Source of the DNA: Bolinopsis microptera
Lineage: Eukaryota; Ctenophora; Tentaculata; Lobata; Bolinopsidae
NCBI RefSeq assembly: GCF_026151205.1
Contig: NC_087078.1
Coordinates: forward strand, 14,465,118 to 14,529,117
DNA: 64,000 nt
Direction of reading: 5' to 3'
This document shows positions 60,553 to 64,000 of the stretch, piece by piece. The first letter of the stretch is position 1, and each line of letters starts with the position of its first letter. A program made the position numbers and the translations under genes. Below the pieces are notes generated by a model. That model was not told where the DNA came from, made no database searches, and saw nothing but the letters and a program-made list of their open reading frames with translations.

Positions 60553-63500
60553 CAATGTTATATAAGGTCTTTAGCTTATGAAGAAGGATATCATGATTTA
60601 CAGAATCAAATGCCTTAGCAAAATCAAAATACACAACATGATTGATAATGTTTTCGTTAAGAGACAATGCCAGGCTATCACAAAAGTCAACCATATTGGT
60701 TGTGCATGACTTGTGCTCTAAAAAACCATGCTGTCTGGGATCAAGAAGGGTACTTGTCAAAGAAAGCAGTTTACGTTTAACAATGCGCTCAAAAACTTTC
60801 ATGACTAAACAAGTAAGGGATATTGGTCTATAGTTTTCAACCTCACTTTTCTTACCTTTCTTAAATATTGGGACAACATTTGCAAGTTTTCATTCTTGTG
60901 GAATGTAGCCGCTGTTGTAGGATCCACGAAAATGCATGTTAGAGGGTAAGCTAAACCTACGGAACAATTTTTTAGAATTTTACCGTGTATGCCATCTGGT
61001 CCCTGGGCTTTATTTGAATTAATATCTGAAAGAAGCTTACGAACATCCCGATGATCGAAGTCAATATCAAAATCAACATCATTGACATAGGAGATGTCAG
61101 TGTCAACTGTCATAAAGTGAAGGATCCGAAAACTGGTTATAAAAGAAAGAATTGAAAAGTTCAGCTTGATCTTTGGGTTTGAACCGAAGCTGTCCAGAAT
61201 AACTAACACAATTAGGAATACGGCAGGAGTTAGATTGATACTTAACATGTGACCAAAACTTCTTAGTTATAAGCGCTGGATCATCACTATTGAAAAGATT
61301 GTCTCTTATTTTGGCTGATGAAAGCCTCTTAAAATCTTTACGGCTAGTAACAAACTTTAACTCATCAGAAATAGAACCAGAAATTTTAAATTTAGCTCTG
61401 AGTCTATCTTTTTTACGGCATGAAGAAAAAAGTTCACTATCGAACCACGGGGGTTGGAACTCTGATTTAATAGTTACTTTAGGAATATGTATATCAACTA
61501 AATTCATAATGCAGTCTTTAACTAACTTCCAAGACGAATCAGGATCTAGGCATTCTAGGACTTGCCAATTAATCGAGCATAATTCACGCTTAATCATGTC
61601 CCAGTTTGCTTTCTTAAAATTATAGATTTTACGTTTAGGAGTTTTCTTACGGAAAAAGGAGCTTTTAATTAAAAAAGTGACAGGAAAATGATCAGATTTG
61701 CACACGGAATGAGGATCACAGACATTCAAGTTATCGATTGTGTTATCATAATTACTGAGAAGAAGGTCTAATGTATTACCACTTTTATGGGTGGGTGATG
61801 TGATCAACTGGGAGAGAGAAAGATCACTGAAAGAATCTATGAAGGATTGCTCGATAGGTACGGTACTGGATGAAGATAGCCAGTCTGTATGGGGAAGATT
61901 AAAATCACCAATAACATAGATTTTAGGGGGATTCTTTTTGGAAACTAGCTTGCGAATATAACTAACTATGACATCATGATTAGGTAACCCAAGAGTTCCT
62001 ACTATATAACAAGTACAGATTACAATACTCTCTTTGTTAGGAAAAGCAATTTTAACGGCAAGCATTTCGGCACCTAGGCTAACTGGTAGTCGGGTTGTAG
62101 TGGCGTCGAGATCAGACCGAACAGCCAAAAGAACACCACCTCCATTTTCCCTAAACTTTTTAGGGTTATTAGGATCTTGAGGATGAGTCTTTCTCGTGCG
62201 GTCATTGCGGAAGATTTCATATTTTGCGGAAGATTTCATATTTGTTCCGAGGAATTTAATTTCTATCAACTTCAGACGTTCACTACAGAGTGGTTGAGTC
62301 TATCCCAGACGCGATGGACGCTGCCCTGGAGTTGGCCAACTATCACAGTGTTTCCGTGTTGTGGGAAGGGTTTGATGTTAACAGGCATGGAGTTCTTACT
62401 TGGATCGTCTGTGGATATCTGTTAGTAGATCACCAGGTTTATTTGTTATAATAAATCATATTGCATCAACTATGTGCCATGGCCCATGATGTGTGCATCG
62501 TTTACCTCAGATCTATGGGATGGAAATTTGAAATCTTAAATAGATTTTCTGCATGGTGACACGGTTTCAACACGGTTTCAACATTGCATTGGTCAGTTGA
62601 ATTCACGCCTGGTGATTTGAAATTATTTTTTATAGTTTGTCCACTTTCAGAGGATCAGCGGTGCTTTTTAACATCCGCAAATTTGGAGCGAAAATATTTA
62701 CAGAAGGGGGCCTAAAAAGATTACTTGAAGCTCGTCACCCCATTAAGGTAACACTACTTGCTAATTTATATATTGTACGGTTTCTAAATATTAATAGGAC
62801 GAATTATAAGTCTAAACAAAATGCCAAAAAATGAAAATTAGGGGGGGGGGGGGGGGGGGGGGGGGGCCAACCATATTAAAGTATATTAAAGTATATCCCC
62901 GGGTCAAAATCGGAAAAAATCCTACATTTTAATATACTTTAATATACCTACAATTAGAAGATTTATATTCTTCGTTAAGATTTACATGATGAACTATATT
63001 TTTCACTCAGATTCGCAAGATAAGCCTGTTTTAGGACTAGTACATGAATTTCCATCCAGATTGGTCAAAAATTGGCTGAGCTATGAGCTTTAAAAAATAT
63101 GCCCATATTTGGGCATACGCTTTTGCCCAAATTCGCTTTTGCCCAAATTCGATAAAATTTCAATATTTTTTAATGAGACTAACTCTATGTGAAAGATATA
63201 ACTCAGTGTTTGTTGAATATAGTGGATACTAAGTAAAAAGACCTCCATGAACAAAATTGGGAAAATTGCACATAATATCTCGGTTCGGAATACTAGCCAA
63301 AATGACTTCATTAAAATTGAAATAACTCCATCAGTTTTCAATATTTTTTCAAGAACTTTTTGGAATCGATTAAGAATTGCATTTCAAGCTTATTTTGGGC
63401 AATAATTTTTGATGTAGGCCTCCAGGGAGATGGGAATATATTAAAGTATATTAAAGTATATTAAAGTATATTAAAGTATATCCCCGGGTCAAAATCGGGA

Positions 63501-64000
63501 AAAATCCTACATTTCAATATACTTTAATATGGTTGGCCCCCCCCCCCCCCCCCCCCCCCCAAATTACACACGTCCAAATAGGTGATTTGTTGATATTTGT
63601 TGATTGTGGAACCTCTGGCAACGCACCTTGCCTGGGTGTTTCCACCTTAGCCCATTCTTGTAAATCATATTGACAGAAATACCTGAACAGGTTATCCACG
63701 ATTGTAGCTGTCTGGCGGATATACTGTTTAACCAGTATGATGTAGAGCTTAGAGCAGGGAGTATTTTTGATACGCACGCTGCAGATCTTCTAATCCAGAG
63801 CAAGACATCACAGGAGCTGTACGTTATTATATGGATCTTGTTTTTTCTAACGAAAATGTTTTGAACAATTTCTTAGACGATATCAGGTTTTTGCACAGTG
63901 TGTTCTCTTACAGTTTCGCACGCAACTGCTCAACTGATGGCTAAAACTAAGCAAACATTTCACCCTCCACCACTCAGGACAGCTAAGACCTTGACAGAGT
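54566..64000 (+). CDS. EXD1: EXD1-like 3'-5' exonuclease-fold protein (piRNA pathway), partial at the right edge
   Basis: Mouse EXD1 is an RNA-binding adaptor in piRNA biogenesis with a DEDD exonuclease fold. Exons: 54566-54716, 54951-55011, 55678-55721, 62276-62420, 62651-62747, 63691-63818 and probably 63978 to beyond the window; all boundaries are AG/GT and phases match (1, 2, 1, 2, 0, 2). Residues 1-85 are basic and polar with no domain seen (EXD1 has an Lsm-like region there). From residue 87: VHYRVVESIPDAMDAALELA, VSVLWEGFDVNRHGVL, then GLKRLLEARHPIKVIHDC (HD motif at 169-170), LADILFNQYDV and SIFDTHAADLL (192-200), matching EXD1 KVIHDCRWLSD...VFDTQVADV. The catalytic DxE of motif I is replaced (VLWEG), as in the reported inactive EXD1. 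Intron 3 is 6.6 kb and holds an antisense LINE; intron 5 holds a G-run element. Confidence 0.82.
55722..58879 (+). other. Left half of EXD1-like intron 3
   Basis: Donor GTAAGT at 55722. It contains a three-copy 20-bp repeat (55851-55910). No gene is recognised; a frame at 58053-58301 has no family motif. Confidence 0.5.
55851..55910. repeat. 20-bp repeat, three perfect copies
   Basis: GTTTTTGCTCTGTGCTAGTA repeated three times head to tail in EXD1-like intron 3. Confidence 0.95.
58884..62269 (-). mobile_element. CR1/Jockey-like LINE (endonuclease + RT), 5'-truncated and interrupted
   Basis: The longest element in the window. Right to left: APE endonuclease (GGGVLLAVRSDL, VIGDFNLPHTDWL, SGNTLDLLLSNYD, CKSDHFPVTF) in a 388-aa frame at 62269-61103; linker FQPPWFDSELFSSCRKKDRL; RT fingers NKAQGPDGIHGKIL; then VVYFDFAKAFDSVNHDILLH at about 60600; and GVPQGSILGPLLFVLFINDI with IVLYADDTQIW (59932-59342); and the C-terminal module (KRAIKWILSEEGRSYPP, FYRTHILWNGLPLQVR) to the stop at 58884. 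Frameshifts occur near 61130-61240, 60840 and 59380. A 570-bp insertion splits the RT between KTLYNI and GGTLLKFLTNY. Only the first part of the endonuclease is lost. It is antisense in EXD1-like intron 3. Confidence 0.92.
59985..60555 (+). mobile_element. L2-like LINE 3' end with (ATT)n tail, inserted in another LINE
   Basis: Encodes IELHFLPVAMRIKFKIALLV, CLNDCAPEYL, LSRLRATAGAFSHTAPKIWN TLPYSLRS, DVFKKALKTHLF, the typical C-terminal end of L2-type LINEs, with a stop at about 60371. The element finishes GCGTT followed by about 12 ATT units (60517-60553), the microsatellite tail used by L2/CR1 elements. It is opposite in orientation to the surrounding element; removing it rejoins KTLYNI to GGTLLKFLTNYIQGRYQR in the host LINE. 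Confidence 0.88.
62841..63560. mobile_element. G-run/C-run-bounded element 3 (0.72 kb), 6-bp flanking repeat AAATTA
   Basis: Starts with 26 G followed by CCAACCATATTAAAGTATAT and ends with the complement TATACTTTAATATGGTTGG and a run of 24 C. AAATTA lies immediately outside on both sides (62835-62840, 63561-63566). Arms of about 110 bp contain TATTAAAG repeats and TCCCCGGGTCAAAATCGG in direct copies near each end. The centre has no coding frame. Located in EXD1-like intron 5 (62748-63690). Confidence 0.82.

Noticed and set aside
60480-60560. Asparagine-rich protein segment
   Set aside because: The Asn run is the (ATT)n tail of an L2-like LINE read on the opposite strand.
63899-63977. Exon 7 of EXD1 starting at 63899 or 63914
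   Set aside because: Both acceptors would be out of phase with the donor at 63819 or run into a stop; the acceptor at 63977 has a good pyrimidine tract and correct phase.

Overview
This is animal nuclear DNA: AT-rich, with spliced genes (GT-AG introns in consistent phase), many non-LTR retrotransposon remnants, foldback/MITE-type DNA elements and tandem arrays. TTAGGG-type interstitial repeats and the mix of RTE, CR1/L2/Jockey-like and restriction-endonuclease LINE families fit a marine invertebrate, plausibly a cnidarian; this is inference and no species is claimed.

Layout. 1-3.0 kb: two unrelated adjacent satellites (32-bp and 64/65-bp units). 3.4-12.5 kb (+): a cornichon (CNIH1/4 type) gene with exons 2-5 recognisable, its first exon not found, and a 6.3-kb last intron carrying a 40-copy 11-bp array and an RTE remnant. 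12.5-18 kb: intergenic, with a GC-rich island of foldback repeats at 15.9-17.1 kb. 18-25.5 kb: a LINE graveyard with fragments of at least five families, including an R2-like element with a CCHC knuckle and a restriction-like endonuclease domain. 28.7-31.6 kb: a foldback element and a piggyBac-type MITE (TTAA, about 240-bp arms). 31.6-39.3 kb (+): a seven-exon gene for an unrecognised 281-aa single-pass membrane protein. Its last intron holds a 2.1-kb G-run/C-run-bounded element with a 1.5-kb polypyrimidine tract, and an antisense intronless pentraxin gene. 41.6-45.3 kb: a dense island of nested MITEs and hairpins. 47.0-49.3 kb (+): a compact three-exon folliculin-interacting protein (FNIP) gene. 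51.3-51.8 kb: another G-run/C-run element. 54.6 kb to the window end (+): an EXD1-like gene (piRNA-biogenesis 3'-5' exonuclease fold, catalytic motif I degenerate), cut by the window edge. Its large intron holds an antisense LINE that itself carries an oppositely oriented L2-like insertion.

The five genes look functionally unrelated (ER cargo export, unknown membrane protein, secreted lectin-like protein, nutrient/lysosome signalling scaffold, piRNA factor). The strongest novelty is a set of three elements bounded by a run of G on one side and a run of C on the other, with inverted-repeat arms and flanked by 6-bp direct repeats (AGTATT, AAATTA, CTTTGA). A second is a MITE whose interior contains telomere-like TTAGGG repeats. 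All exon models are manual and rest on splice consensus, phase agreement and remembered family motifs; no alignment was run.
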